A stretch of 64,000 nucleotides of DNA, taken from positions 372,001 to 436,000 of the forward strand of contig NZ_JADIKL010000003.1 of assembly GCF_044904705.1 (NCBI RefSeq), read 5' to 3'. Below are positions 7,602-15,657 of the stretch, in pieces (the stretch's first letter is position 1; every line of letters begins with the position of its first letter). This DNA is from Rhodanobacter_A agri (GTDB taxonomy: Bacteria; Pseudomonadota; Gammaproteobacteria; Xanthomonadales; Rhodanobacteraceae). The notes below the pieces were generated by a model. That model did no database searches. It was not told the origin of the DNA and saw only the letters and a program-made list of their open reading frames with translations. Both the position numbers and the translations under genes were made by a program.

Positions 7602-8677
7602 TGAGCCCGCCCGCACGAAGCGAAATCCGGCCCGGCATGCGCGGACGCCTGGGCGAGCTGTGCTATCGCAGCGGACTGCTCCGCCTGCTGCAGCACGCGC
7701 GCGGCTGGCTGTGCCGGGATCTGCGCGTGCTGGCCTATCATCGCGTGCTGCCGCTGGCCGAGCCGGACCGCTTCGATTTCGACCTGGAGCTGGTCAGCGC
7801 GTCGCTGGACGGGTTCCGGCGGCAGATGCAGCTGCTCCAGCGGCGCTTCCGCCCGCTGCAGCTGACGCAGGTGCTGGCGATGCTGGATGCGGGCGAGCGC
7901 CTGCCGGCCAACACCGTGGTCGTGACCTTCGACGACGGTTACGACGACAACTACCGGTACGTCTTCCCGGTTCTGCGGGAACTGGGCATACCGGCCACCT
8001 TCTTCGTCTGCACCGGGCATATCGACAGCGGCCGACCGTATGCCTACGACTGGCTGGTGCACATGATCCTGTGCACGCAGGCCGGCGAGCTGGCCATCCC
8101 CGAGCTGGGACTGGCGCAGGCCATGCCCACCGACCGACCGGCACGCCGTCGCCTGGCGCAGCAGGCGCTGGACCGCCTGAAGGCGCTCGACGGCACCGAC
8201 CAGGCGGCCGTCATCGCACGACTGGAAGCCGCATGGAACCTGCCGCGCGAAGTCAGCCACCCCGACTGCCGCCCGATGAGCTGGGCGCAGCTGCGCGAGA
8301 TGCACGCAGCCGGTTTCGAGATCGGCTCCCACGGCGTGCATCACCGCATGCTGGCCAAACTGCCGCAGCACGAGCTGGAAGCGGAACTGCGTGGGTCCAG
8401 AGCCGCGCTGGAACGCGAGCTGGGCGCATCGGCGACGCTGATGTCCTATCCGGTCGGCGGCGACGCGGCGTTCGACGAACGCGTGGTGCGGGCCACCCGG
8501 GAAGCCGGTTATCGCGCTGCATGCAGTTACATCTGCGGCACCAACTTCGCGCGCACCGCTGACCGCTACGCCTTGTATCGCCTGCCGGTGGAACGCGAAA
8601 TGGATGCCGGCTGGTTCGCGGCGATGCTGACCATGCCCGGGTTGATGAGCTACCCCACGGTCAGCCGCATTTCCTGA
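7601..8677 (+). CDS. Polysaccharide deacetylase (NodB/CE4 family)
   Basis: The 358-residue protein has the NodB catalytic motifs: TFDDGYDDN (residues 109-117; first Asp is the base, second binds metal), GSHGVHHRML (metal-binding His pair S-H-x3-H, near residue 240) and SYPVGG later. The enzyme removes N-acetyl or O-acetyl groups from polysaccharides. No cleavable signal peptide is obvious, so a cytoplasmic or membrane-associated role on lipid-linked intermediates is possible. It is transcribed divergently from the asnB operon and shares its Clp-box region, which supports a surface-polysaccharide role. The ATG at 7601 is chosen because it overlaps the small frame stop; an in-frame upstream ATG at 7421 gives an unlikely Arg/Gly-rich extension. 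Confidence 0.78.
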   Translation: MSPPARSEIRPGMRGRLGELCYRSGLLRLLQHARGWLCRDLRVLAYHRVLPLAEPDRFDFDLELVSASLDGFRRQMQLLQRRFRPLQLTQVLAMLDAGERLPANTVVVTFDDGYDDNYRYVFPVLRELGIPATFFVCTGHIDSGRPYAYDWLVHMILCTQAGELAIPELGLAQAMPTDRPARRRLAQQALDRLKALDGTDQAAVIARLEAAWNLPREVSHPDCRPMSWAQLREMHAAGFEIGSHGVHHRMLAKLPQHELEAELRGSRAALERELGASATLMSYPVGGDAAFDERVVRATREAGYRAACSYICGTNFARTADRYALYRLPVEREMDAGWFAAMLTMPGLMSYPTVSRIS

Positions 8678-8814
8678 TACGGGAGCGTGTTTCGCCCGCG
8701 GCAACGGCAAGACGGCCCGCCGTCGATTTCGCCAGCCGGAAGCACGCGGTCGATGCGCCATTCCCTGCACCGCATCACGCCGCCCCTGTCACCCTCGCAC
8801 GCTAAACTGCGCCG

Positions 8815-9828
8815 ATGCCTTCCCCATCGCGCAAGCGCCAGCGGCGCAAATCCGCTCCTTCGACATCGCCGCGCGGCGCGAAAGCGCCGGTCACCCCAGC
8901 GCGCCCGGCCGACAGCTCGACACGCGCCACCAACGTGCTGGACTGGCTGCTGGGGCGGCTGCCGCCGCGTTACCGCGACAAGGCGCGCGACTATCTCGTG
9001 CTCACGCGGATGGATCGTCCGATCGGCGCGCTGCTGCTGCTGTGGCCGACCTGGTGGGCGTTGTGGCTGGCGGCCGGCGACTGGCCGCCGCTGAAGCCGC
9101 TGGCGATCTTCACCCTGGGCGTGTTCGCGATGCGTGCGGCGGGCTGCGCGATCAACGACTACGCCGACCGCAAGCTGGACCCGCAAGTGGAACGCACCGC
9201 CGGCCGGCCGATCGCCAGCGGACGGGTGACGCCGCGCGAGGCGCTGATCGTGTTTGCGGTACTGCTGGTATTCGCCTTCGTGCTGGTGCTGTTCACCAAT
9301 GCGCTGACGATCAAGCTGTCCTTCGCCGGTGCCGCGCTGGCCGCGCTCTATCCCTTCACCAAGCGCTGGACCTACCTGCCGCAGGTGGTGCTGGGCGCCG
9401 CGTTCGGCTGGTCCATCCCGATGGCGTTCGCCGCGGTGGCGGGCACGGTGCCGCCGCTGGGCTGGCTGCTGTTCATCGCCAACATCCTGTGGTCGGTGGT
9501 GTACGACACCGAATACGCGATGGTGGACCGCGACGACGACCTCACCGCCGGCGCGAAATCCACCGCGATCCTGTTCGGCGACGCCGACCTGCCCATCATC
9601 GGCGTGCTGATGGCCACGCTGTTGCTGGCGATGGTCTTCGTGGGCCAGCGCGCACACCTGGGCTGGCCGTACTGGCTGGCCCTCATCGCAGCCACTGGGC
9701 TATTTGCCTATCAGCTGTGGCTGATCCGCGGCCGTGCACGCGACGCCTGCCTCGCCGCGTTCCGCCACAACAACTGGTGGGGACTCACGATGTGGATCGG
9801 CATCGCGCTGGCGCTGGCGGTGAAATAA
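8815..9828 (+). CDS. ubiA: 4-hydroxybenzoate octaprenyltransferase
   Basis: UbiA attaches the polyprenyl tail to 4-hydroxybenzoate in ubiquinone synthesis at the inner membrane. The 337-residue protein has both Asp-rich motifs: NDYADRKLD at residues 114-122, followed by E-R-T-A-G-R-P-I-A-S-G, and YDTEYAMVDRDDD in the C-terminal half, with about eight hydrophobic segments. About 45 basic, Ser/Pro-rich residues precede the conserved start of the family; a later start is possible but no better ATG is seen. A palindromic repeat abuts the stop codon and may end the transcript. Confidence 0.93.
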   Translation: MPSPSRKRQRRKSAPSTSPRGAKAPVTPARPADSSTRATNVLDWLLGRLPPRYRDKARDYLVLTRMDRPIGALLLLWPTWWALWLAAGDWPPLKPLAIFTLGVFAMRAAGCAINDYADRKLDPQVERTAGRPIASGRVTPREALIVFAVLLVFAFVLVLFTNALTIKLSFAGAALAALYPFTKRWTYLPQVVLGAAFGWSIPMAFAAVAGTVPPLGWLLFIANILWSVVYDTEYAMVDRDDDLTAGAKSTAILFGDADLPIIGVLMATLLLAMVFVGQRAHLGWPYWLALIAATGLFAYQLWLIRGRARDACLAAFRHNNWWGLTMWIGIALALAVK

Positions 9829-9902
9829 GCGCCTGTTCGATATCTCCACGTGGCCCGCGTGGCCTTGCCGTGGCCGCCATGCGGAGATACTGAACAGGCG
9901 CC
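9829..9902. repeat. Palindromic repeat element, copy 1 (short form)
   Basis: A 74-bp near-perfect hairpin fills the gap between the convergent ubiA and comF genes. The left arm GCGCCTGTTCGATATCTCC pairs with the right arm, whose reverse complement is GCGCCTGTTCAGTATCTCC; the core is GC-rich (GTGGCC repeated). The arms match those of the 178-bp element at 47920-48097. It probably serves as a two-way terminator here. Confidence 0.7.
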
Positions 9903-9908
9903 AAGGCT

Positions 9909-10640
9909 TCAGCCGCGCGGCGATGGCGCCCGCGCCAACGCCCACACATCCACCCGCGCCACGCCCGCCTGTTTCAGCAGGCGGCTGCATTCGGCCAGGG
10001 TGGCGCCGGTGGTCATCACGTCGTCTAGGATCGCCACATGGGCTGGCAACGTGCTGCCGCCGCGCACGGCGAAGGCGCCGCGCACATTGCGGCGGCGGGC
10101 GGCGGCATCCAGTTCGGTCTGCGCCGCGGTGCCGCGGCTGCGCAGCAGCACGTCGTGGCGCAGCGGCAAGCCGCAGTGGCGCGCCAGTGGCTTCGCCAAC
10201 TCCAGCGCCTGGTTGTAGCCGCGCTGGCGCAGGCGGCCCGCATGTAGCGGCACCGGCAACAATAATTCGGGCGCCGGCAGCGGCAGCGGCTCGCGCTGCC
10301 ATAGCGTCGCCAGCGCACGGCCAGCAGCGAGGTCGCGGCCGAACTTGAAGCGTGATTCCAGCCGATCCAGCGGCCAGCCGTAGCGGAACGGTGCCCACGC
10401 CGCCTCCCACGGCGGCGCATGACGCTGGCATGCGCCGCATAGCGCGGCGGGCACGGGCAATGGCAGGGCGCAGCGGGCGCAGCAACGGCGGTTGCGCGGC
10501 AGCTCGGCAGCGCAAGCCGTGCACAGGTCCACGCCATGCTCGCCGGCCGCGCCACACAGCAGGCAGCGCAGCGGCAACAGCCAGCGGTGCAGCCCTTGCC
10601 ACGATTGGAGCAGTGCAGCCTTCTTGCTGCTGATCGCCAT
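9909..10640 (-). CDS. comF: ComF family protein (DNA-uptake phosphoribosyltransferase)
   Basis: The 243-residue protein has an N-terminal double zinc ribbon, with Cys pairs in CLLCG, CTAC, CARC and CGAC within residues about 25-80. A type I phosphoribosyltransferase fold ends in VAILDDVMTTGATLAECSRL, the PRPP loop D-D-V-x-T-T-G-A-T. ComF proteins are needed for natural transformation, probably in handling incoming single-stranded DNA. The start at 10640 has GAGG 7 nt upstream and gives the usual family length; an in-frame ATG 48 nt earlier adds a non-conserved stretch. It is divergent from bioB across 134 bp. Confidence 0.9.
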   Translation of the reverse strand: MAISSKKAALLQSWQGLHRWLLPLRCLLCGAAGEHGVDLCTACAAELPRNRRCCARCALPLPVPAALCGACQRHAPPWEAAWAPFRYGWPLDRLESRFKFGRDLAAGRALATLWQREPLPLPAPELLLPVPLHAGRLRQRGYNQALELAKPLARHCGLPLRHDVLLRSRGTAAQTELDAAARRRNVRGAFAVRGGSTLPAHVAILDDVMTTGATLAECSRLLKQAGVARVDVWALARAPSPRG

Positions 10641-10692
10641 GCGTATCCCTCGCTGGACAGATCGATAGTAACGGCAGTCCGGATCCACGCTC

Positions 10693-10725
10693 CGTCAACC
10701 TCAATACCCGTACGAACGGTTGACG
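10693..10725. promoter_or_regulatory. Candidate BirA (biotin repressor) operator upstream of bioB
   Basis: CGTCAACC and GGTTGACG form a perfect 8-bp inverted repeat separated by 17 bp, in the comF-bioB gap. The BirA box of enterobacteria and other Proteobacteria is TTGTAAACC-N14-16-GGTTTACAA; the inner AACC/GGTT halves agree, the outer bases differ and the spacer is 1 bp longer. TTGACG at 10720-10725 could double as a -35 box. It depends on whether this organism's BirA has a DNA-binding domain, which cannot be seen here. Confidence 0.45.
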
Positions 10726-10774
10726 AGCCGCGCTGCGCTGCCCACACTCGCCGCCTCTGCCACGGAGCCTCCCC

Positions 10775-11818
10775 ATGCCCGAAGCCGTCATCCGCCACGA
10801 CTGGAGCCGCGACGAAGTCGCCGCGCTGTTCGCGCTGCCGTTCAACGAGCTGCTGCATCGCGCGCACACCGTCCACCGCGCGCACCACGACCCGAACGCG
10901 GTGCAGGTGTCCACCCTGCTCTCGATCAAGACCGGCGGCTGCCCCGAGGACTGCGCCTACTGCCCGCAGGCGGCGCGCTACGACACCGGCGTGCAGGCAC
11001 AGAAGCTGATGGAGGTCGACGACGTGCTGGCGCGCGCCAAAGCCGCCAAGGCCGCCGGCGCCAGCCGCTTCTGCATGGGCGCGGCGTGGCGCGGGCCGAA
11101 GGACCGCGACATCCCCAAGGTCGCGGAAATCGTGCGCGCGGTGAAGGACCTCGGCCTGGAAACCTGCGCCACCCTGGGCTTGCTCGGCGACGGCCACGCG
11201 CAGCAGCTCAAGGATGCCGGCCTCGACTACTACAACCACAACATCGATACCGCGCCGGAGTTCTACGGCGAGATCATCCACACCCGCGAATACCAGGATC
11301 GCCTGCAGACGCTGGAACAGGTGCGCGACGCCGGCCTCAAGACCTGCTGCGGCGGCATCGTCGGCATGGGCGAGACGCGCGCGCAGCGCGCCGGCCTGCT
11401 GCAGGCATTGGCGAATCTGCCCGAACACCCGCACTCGGTGCCGATCAACCAGCTGGTGCCAGTACCCGGCACGCCGCTGGGCAACGCCGAAAAGCTCGAC
11501 CCGTTCGAATTCGTGCGCACCATCGCGGTGGCGCGCATCCTGATGCCGCTGTCCATCGTGCGGCTGTCCGCCGGCCGCCAGCAGATGGATGACGCGGTGC
11601 AGGCGCTGTGCTTCCACGCCGGCGCCGGCTCGATTTTCTACGGCGAAAAACTGCTCACCACCGGCAACCCCGACACCGAACACGACCGCGCCCTGTTCCG
11701 CCGCCTCGACCTGCACGCGATGGAAGTGGTGGAAGAAGCGGGCACCGCACACGCGGACATCATGCAAGCCGCACCGGCAGGGTGCGGGCATGGGTGTGGG
11801 TGCAGTGCAGCGGCGTGA
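10775..11818 (+). CDS. bioB: Biotin synthase
   Basis: BioB is the radical-SAM enzyme that inserts sulfur into dethiobiotin to give biotin. The radical-SAM cysteines are C56, C60 and C63 (GGCPEDCAYCPQ), followed by the BioB blocks FCMGAAWRGPKDRD, YYNHNIDTAPEFY, CCGGIVGMGE and N-Q-L-V-P-V-P-G-T-P. Length, 347 residues, is normal. The tail ends in a Cys/His-rich CGHGCGC seen in several homologues. GGAG lies 8 nt before the ATG. It is the first gene of the biotin operon, and the next gene starts inside its last 29 nt. Confidence 0.97.
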   Translation: MPEAVIRHDWSRDEVAALFALPFNELLHRAHTVHRAHHDPNAVQVSTLLSIKTGGCPEDCAYCPQAARYDTGVQAQKLMEVDDVLARAKAAKAAGASRFCMGAAWRGPKDRDIPKVAEIVRAVKDLGLETCATLGLLGDGHAQQLKDAGLDYYNHNIDTAPEFYGEIIHTREYQDRLQTLEQVRDAGLKTCCGGIVGMGETRAQRAGLLQALANLPEHPHSVPINQLVPVPGTPLGNAEKLDPFEFVRTIAVARILMPLSIVRLSAGRQQMDDAVQALCFHAGAGSIFYGEKLLTTGNPDTEHDRALFRRLDLHAMEVVEEAGTAHADIMQAAPAGCGHGCGCSAAA

Positions 11819-13034
11819 AACGGCCACGCCTCCGGCACCGGGAACACGGGCCGGGCTGATCGAACGCCTGGCCGCCCAGACGGCCGAACGCGAACATGCC
11901 AGCCTGCGTCGCCGCCTGCGCACCATCGAGCATGCGGAAGGCCCGTGGCTGGAAAGCGACGGCCGTCGCCTGCTCGGTTTCTGCAGCAACGATTACCTCG
12001 GGCTTGCGCAGCACCCGCAACTGATCGCCGCGCTCAAGCGCGCCGCCGACGACGAAGGTGTGGGCAGCGGCTCGGCGCACCTGGTCTGCGGGCATCGCCG
12101 CGAGCATGCGCAACTGGAGGAAGCACTGGCCGAATGGACGGGGCGCGAACGCGCGCTACTGTTTTCCACCGGCTACATGGCCAACCTCGGCACGATGCAG
12201 GCGCTGCTCGCGCGTGGCGACATTTGCGTGCAGGACAAGCTCAACCACGCCTGCCTACTGGACGGCGCGCAACTGGCCGGCGCCGAACTGAAGCGCTATC
12301 CGCACGCCGACATCGAGGCCGCTGCGCGCCAGCTGGCGAGCCGCCCGGGCGCCGCTGCGCTGCTCGCCAGCGACGGCGTGTTCAGCATGGATGGCGATGT
12401 GGCGCCACTCGCCAGGCTCGCCGCCTTGTGCGCGCGGGAAAACGCCACGCTGATGGTGGACGACGCGCACGGCCTCGGCGTGCTTGGCGCGGATGGCGCC
12501 GGCAGCGTGGCGGCCGCAAGCCTGGGCCAGCGCGAGGTGCCCGTGCTGATGGCCACACTGGGCAAGGCGCTGGGCTGCAGCGGCGCGTTCGTGGCAGGCT
12601 CCGCCGCCTTGATCGACGGCCTGCTGCAGTTCGCGCGGCCGTACATCTACACCACGGCGATGCCGCCCGCGCTGGCGGCGGCGGCCTGCACCGCCGTGGA
12701 GCTGGCGCGCCGCGATGGCTGGCGCCGCGACAAGCTGCAGGCGCTGATCGCCCGTTTCCGCGCCGACGCGGCACAGCTCGGCCTGCCGCTGCTGGATTCG
12801 CCCAGCGCGATCCAGCCCTTGCTGCTGGGCGATGCGCAGGCCGCGCTGAATGCCGCGCAAGCGCTGGAGCGGCACGGCCTGCTGGTCACCGCGATCCGCC
12901 CGCCCACGGTGCCGCAGGGCCAGGCGCGGCTGCGCATCACACTCTCGGCGGCGCACGAGGACGAACACGTGGACCGCCTGCTGGACGCGCTTGCCACGCT
13001 GCCGCGGGGCGGCTCCGCAGGCCGCCCCGTATAA
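11790..13034 (+). CDS. bioF: 8-amino-7-oxononanoate synthase
   Basis: BioF condenses pimeloyl-ACP (or CoA) with alanine in a PLP reaction. The family motifs are present: FCSNDYLGLA (residues 64-73), GSGSAHLVCGH, VDDAHGLGVLG (223-233) and the PLP lysine K259 in ATLGKALGCSG. The chosen ATG overlaps the end of bioB by 29 nt and gives 414 residues, about 20-30 longer than typical, so translation may begin slightly later at one of the nearby GTG codons. bioB-bioF overlap implies coupling. Confidence 0.95.
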   Translation: MGVGAVQRRETATPPAPGTRAGLIERLAAQTAEREHASLRRRLRTIEHAEGPWLESDGRRLLGFCSNDYLGLAQHPQLIAALKRAADDEGVGSGSAHLVCGHRREHAQLEEALAEWTGRERALLFSTGYMANLGTMQALLARGDICVQDKLNHACLLDGAQLAGAELKRYPHADIEAAARQLASRPGAAALLASDGVFSMDGDVAPLARLAALCARENATLMVDDAHGLGVLGADGAGSVAAASLGQREVPVLMATLGKALGCSGAFVAGSAALIDGLLQFARPYIYTTAMPPALAAAACTAVELARRDGWRRDKLQALIARFRADAAQLGLPLLDSPSAIQPLLLGDAQAALNAAQALERHGLLVTAIRPPTVPQGQARLRITLSAAHEDEHVDRLLDALATLPRGGSAGRPV

Positions 13035-13035
13035 T
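13030..13035 (+). promoter_or_regulatory. Candidate internal -10 box before trhO
   Basis: A perfect TATAAT overlaps the bioF stop codon, 27 bp before the trhO ATG. No convincing -35 hexamer is placed 16-18 bp upstream, so this may be a weak internal promoter or chance in GC-rich DNA. Confidence 0.3.
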
Positions 13036-13062
13036 GGCCTGTTTGCCGCTCTCCGCCCCGCC

Positions 13063-13971
13063 ATGTCCATCCTCAACATCGCTGCCTACCGCTTCGTCGG
13101 CCTCGACGACCTGCCGGCGCTGCGCGAACGCGTGCTCGAACGCGCCACGGCGCTGGCGCTGAAGGGCACCGTGCTGCTGGCGCCGGAGGGCATCAACCTG
13201 TTCCTCGCCGGTCCGCGCGAAGCCGTGGGAGCATTCATGGCATGGCTGCGCGCGGATGCGCGCTTCGCCGGACTGGATGCGAAGGAATCGCTTTCGGACG
13301 ACGTGCCGTTCGGCCGCCTGCGCGTACGGCTGAAGAAAGAGATCATCACCATGCACATGCCGGCGATCCGCCCCGAGGGCGGACGTGCGCCGGCGGTGGA
13401 CGCGCCCACGCTGAAGCGCTGGCTGGACCAGGGTCATGACGACGACGGCCGCGAGGTGGTGATGCTGGATACGCGCAACGACTACGAAACCGACGCAGGC
13501 TGCTTCGCGCACGCGGTGGACTACCGGCTTGCCAGCTTCACTGCCTTCCCCGCCGCCGTGGCCGCCGACCGCGACCGTTTCGCGGACAAGACCGTGGTGT
13601 CGTACTGCACCGGCGGCATCCGCTGCGAGAAGGCCGCGCTGCACATGCAGGACCTCGGCATCGAGCGCGTGCACCAGCTCGAAGGCGGCATCCTGAAATA
13701 CCTGGAGCTCACCGACGGCACGCACTGGCAGGGCGACTGCTTCGTGTTCGACGGACGCGGCGCGGTGGACGCACGCCTCGCCCCTGCCAATCCACTCCCT
13801 CTCCCCTCCGGGGAGAGGGCTGGGGTGAGGGGCGACTCTTGCGACGAACCCGCATCAGAGTCGACTCTGAGCAACGTTCCCGCGAGCACCCACCTCTCAC
13901 CTCAATCCTCTCCCCTGAGGGGAGAGGAGGCGAACGCAAGAGGCGCGTTGCTCTATGGGAGCGGGGCATGA
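13063..13971 (+). CDS. trhO: tRNA uridine(34) hydroxylase with a repeat-encoded C-terminal tail
   Basis: TrhO (YceA family, rhodanese-like) makes 5-hydroxyuridine at the tRNA wobble position. The N-terminal domain (residues 1-105) is followed by the rhodanese domain with VMLDTRNDYE (133-142) and the loop SYCTGGIRCEKAA (180-192), C182 being the catalytic Cys. The recognisable protein ends near DCFVFDGRGAVDARL (about 239). The remaining 57 codons are read through a REP-like element and give the low-complexity peptide LPSGERAGVRG and more. The stop overlaps the bioH start as ATGA, so the extension couples trhO to bioH. Whether the tail is tolerated or the usual Cys-rich tail has been lost is uncertain. 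Confidence 0.88.
   Translation: MSILNIAAYRFVGLDDLPALRERVLERATALALKGTVLLAPEGINLFLAGPREAVGAFMAWLRADARFAGLDAKESLSDDVPFGRLRVRLKKEIITMHMPAIRPEGGRAPAVDAPTLKRWLDQGHDDDGREVVMLDTRNDYETDAGCFAHAVDYRLASFTAFPAAVAADRDRFADKTVVSYCTGGIRCEKAALHMQDLGIERVHQLEGGILKYLELTDGTHWQGDCFVFDGRGAVDARLAPANPLPLPSGERAGVRGDSCDEPASESTLSNVPASTHLSPQSSPLRGEEANARGALLYGSGA
13797..13927. repeat. REP/BIME-like double hairpin inside the trhO 3' end
   Basis: There are two inverted hairpin units. Unit 1 is CCCTCTCCCC-TCC-GGGGAGAGGG (13797-13819) followed by GGGGTGAGGGG. Unit 2 is CCTCTCCCC-TGA-GGGGAGAGG (13907-13927), preceded by the inverse of that tail (CACCTCTCACCTCAA). Midway between them is the perfect palindrome TCAGAGTCGACTCTGA (13855-13870). 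The unit type and its translation (L-P-S-G-E-R-A-G-V-R-G or L-S-P-E-G-R-G) are common in Xanthomonadales and other Proteobacteria. Confidence 0.8.
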
Positions 13972-14741
13972 GCCTCTACATCGAGAAACTCGGCCGCGGC
14001 CCCGTGTCGCTGGTGCTGCTGCACGGCTGGGCGATGCACGGCGGCGTGCTGGCGCCGCTGGCGGAAGCGCTGGCCGACCGCTGCACGATGCACGTGGTGG
14101 ACTTGCCGGGCCACGGCTGGTCGCGCGACTGCGGCTTGCCGCTGGAACCTTCCGCCTGCGCGGCGGCCATTGCGGCAGCCACGCCGCCGGCGCTCTGGCT
14201 GGGCTGGTCGCTGGGCGGCTTGATCGCGCTCGCGGCCGCACTGGAGCAGCCGCGGCAGGTGCGCGGCCTCGCCATGTTGTGCGCCACGCCGAAGTTCACG
14301 CGCGACGAGAGCTGGCCCTGGGGCAGCGACGCGACGCTGGTGCACCAGCTCGCGCTGGACCTGGAAACCGACTACGACGCCACTATCGACCGCTTCCTCG
14401 CGCTGGAGTCCATGGGCAGCGCCGATCCGCGCGCCGCGTTGCGCCACCTGCGCGACATCAGCTTCGCCCGCGGCAAACCCAATCTGCGCGTGCTGCAGGA
14501 AGGCATCCGCATCCTCGAAACCAGCGACCTGCGCACGCGGCTGCCGTCGCTGCGCCAGTCCAATGCGTGGATTGCCGGCCGCCGCGACCGGCTGGTACCG
14601 CCGCAGGCGATGGCATGGTCGGCGCAACAGTCGCACGGCAGCTATACGCAGATCGAACACGCCGGCCATGCGCCCTTCGTGGCGCATGCCGACGAAGTGG
14701 CGCAGGCGCTGCAGCCCTTGCTGGACAGCTTCCATGAGTGA
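13968..14741 (+). CDS. bioH: Pimeloyl-ACP methyl ester carboxylesterase
   Basis: BioH frees pimeloyl-ACP from its methyl ester, closing the BioC-BioH route to the pimelate chain. The 257-residue alpha/beta hydrolase has LLHGWAMHGG (oxyanion region, residues 17-26), the nucleophile S81 in LGWSLGGL, D207 in GRRDRLVP and H234 in HAGHAPF, all as in E. coli BioH. Its ATG overlaps the trhO stop by 4 nt and its end overlaps bioC by 8 nt. An upstream in-frame extension is only repeat translation, so the ATG at 13968 is the start. Confidence 0.95.
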   Translation: MSLYIEKLGRGPVSLVLLHGWAMHGGVLAPLAEALADRCTMHVVDLPGHGWSRDCGLPLEPSACAAAIAAATPPALWLGWSLGGLIALAAALEQPRQVRGLAMLCATPKFTRDESWPWGSDATLVHQLALDLETDYDATIDRFLALESMGSADPRAALRHLRDISFARGKPNLRVLQEGIRILETSDLRTRLPSLRQSNAWIAGRRDRLVPPQAMAWSAQQSHGSYTQIEHAGHAPFVAHADEVAQALQPLLDSFHE

Positions 14742-15615
14742 ATTCCATCTCGACCGCGAACGCGTGCGCCGCAACTTCGGCCGCGCCGCGCGCAGCTACG
14801 AAAAGCACGACGCGTTGCAGCGCGAAGTGCAGCAATCGTTGCTGGAACGCCTGGACTTCTTCCTGGAAGCGCCCGCGCGTGTGCTCGACGTGGGCGCCGG
14901 CACCGGCCGCGGCACGGCGCTGCTGAAGCAGCGCTACGCCAAGGCCGAAGTGATCGCGGTCGACCTCGCGCTGCCGATGCTGCGCGAGGCGAAGGCGCAC
15001 AGCGGCTGGCTCAAGCCGTTCCGTCGCGTCTGCGCCGAGGCCACCGCCCTGCCCTTTCCCGACCACAGCGTGGACGTGCTGCACTCCAACCTGTGCTTCC
15101 AGTGGATCGACGACCTCGGCGCGCTGTTTGGCGAATGCGCGCGCGTGCTGAAACCCGGCGGCCTGCTCGCGTTCACCACCTTCGGCCCTGACACGCTGAA
15201 GGAATTGCGCGCGGCCTGGGCCGCGGCGGACGGCCATTCCCACGTCAGCCGCTTCCTCGACATGCACGACATCGGCGACGCGATGCTCAACGCCGGCCTG
15301 CGCGACCCGGTGCTGGACGTGGAGCGCTACACGCTGACCTACAGCGAGCCGCGCAAGCTGCTGGAAGAGCTGCGCGGGCTGGGCGCCACCCACGCCGACG
15401 CCGCGCGCGAACGCCACCTCACCGGCAAGTCGCACTACCGCGCCATGCTCGCCGCCTACGAGGCGATGCGGGTGGACGGCCGCATCCCCGCCACATGGGA
15501 GGTGGTGACCGCGCATGCCTGGGGACCGCCGCCGGGGCAGTCGCGGCGCATGGCTGGCGGCGGCGAGATGGCCAGCTTCTCGGTCAGCAGCCTGCGCGGT
15601 TCGCGGCGACGCTGA
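14734..15615 (+). CDS. bioC: Malonyl-ACP O-methyltransferase
   Basis: BioC methylates malonyl-ACP (or CoA) so that fatty acid synthesis can extend it to pimeloyl methyl ester. The 293-residue class I methyltransferase begins with the BioC-typical R-R-N-F-G-R-A-A-R-S-Y-E-K-H, then the SAM motif VLDVGAGTGRG (50-60), A-T-A-L-P-F-P-D, LCFQWIDDLG and FTTFGPDTLKELR. It ends the operon; 8 nt overlap with bioH. The last residues (SLRGSRRR) are basic and probably unstructured. Confidence 0.95.
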   Translation: MSEFHLDRERVRRNFGRAARSYEKHDALQREVQQSLLERLDFFLEAPARVLDVGAGTGRGTALLKQRYAKAEVIAVDLALPMLREAKAHSGWLKPFRRVCAEATALPFPDHSVDVLHSNLCFQWIDDLGALFGECARVLKPGGLLAFTTFGPDTLKELRAAWAAADGHSHVSRFLDMHDIGDAMLNAGLRDPVLDVERYTLTYSEPRKLLEELRGLGATHADAARERHLTGKSHYRAMLAAYEAMRVDGRIPATWEVVTAHAWGPPPGQSRRMAGGGEMASFSVSSLRGSRRR

Positions 15616-15657
15616 ACTTGCACCTGCCTGCGCATGCGTCGTTGGGCGCGGATCGCG

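Noticed and set aside
13797..13927. CRISPR-like repeats in the bio operon
   Set aside because: Only two inverted units are present, with no regular direct repeats or spacers; they fit a REP/BIME pair.
13839..13967. Longer bioH starting at 13839
   Set aside because: The extra residues are translation of the REP element; bioH homologues begin at the ATG coupled to the trhO stop.
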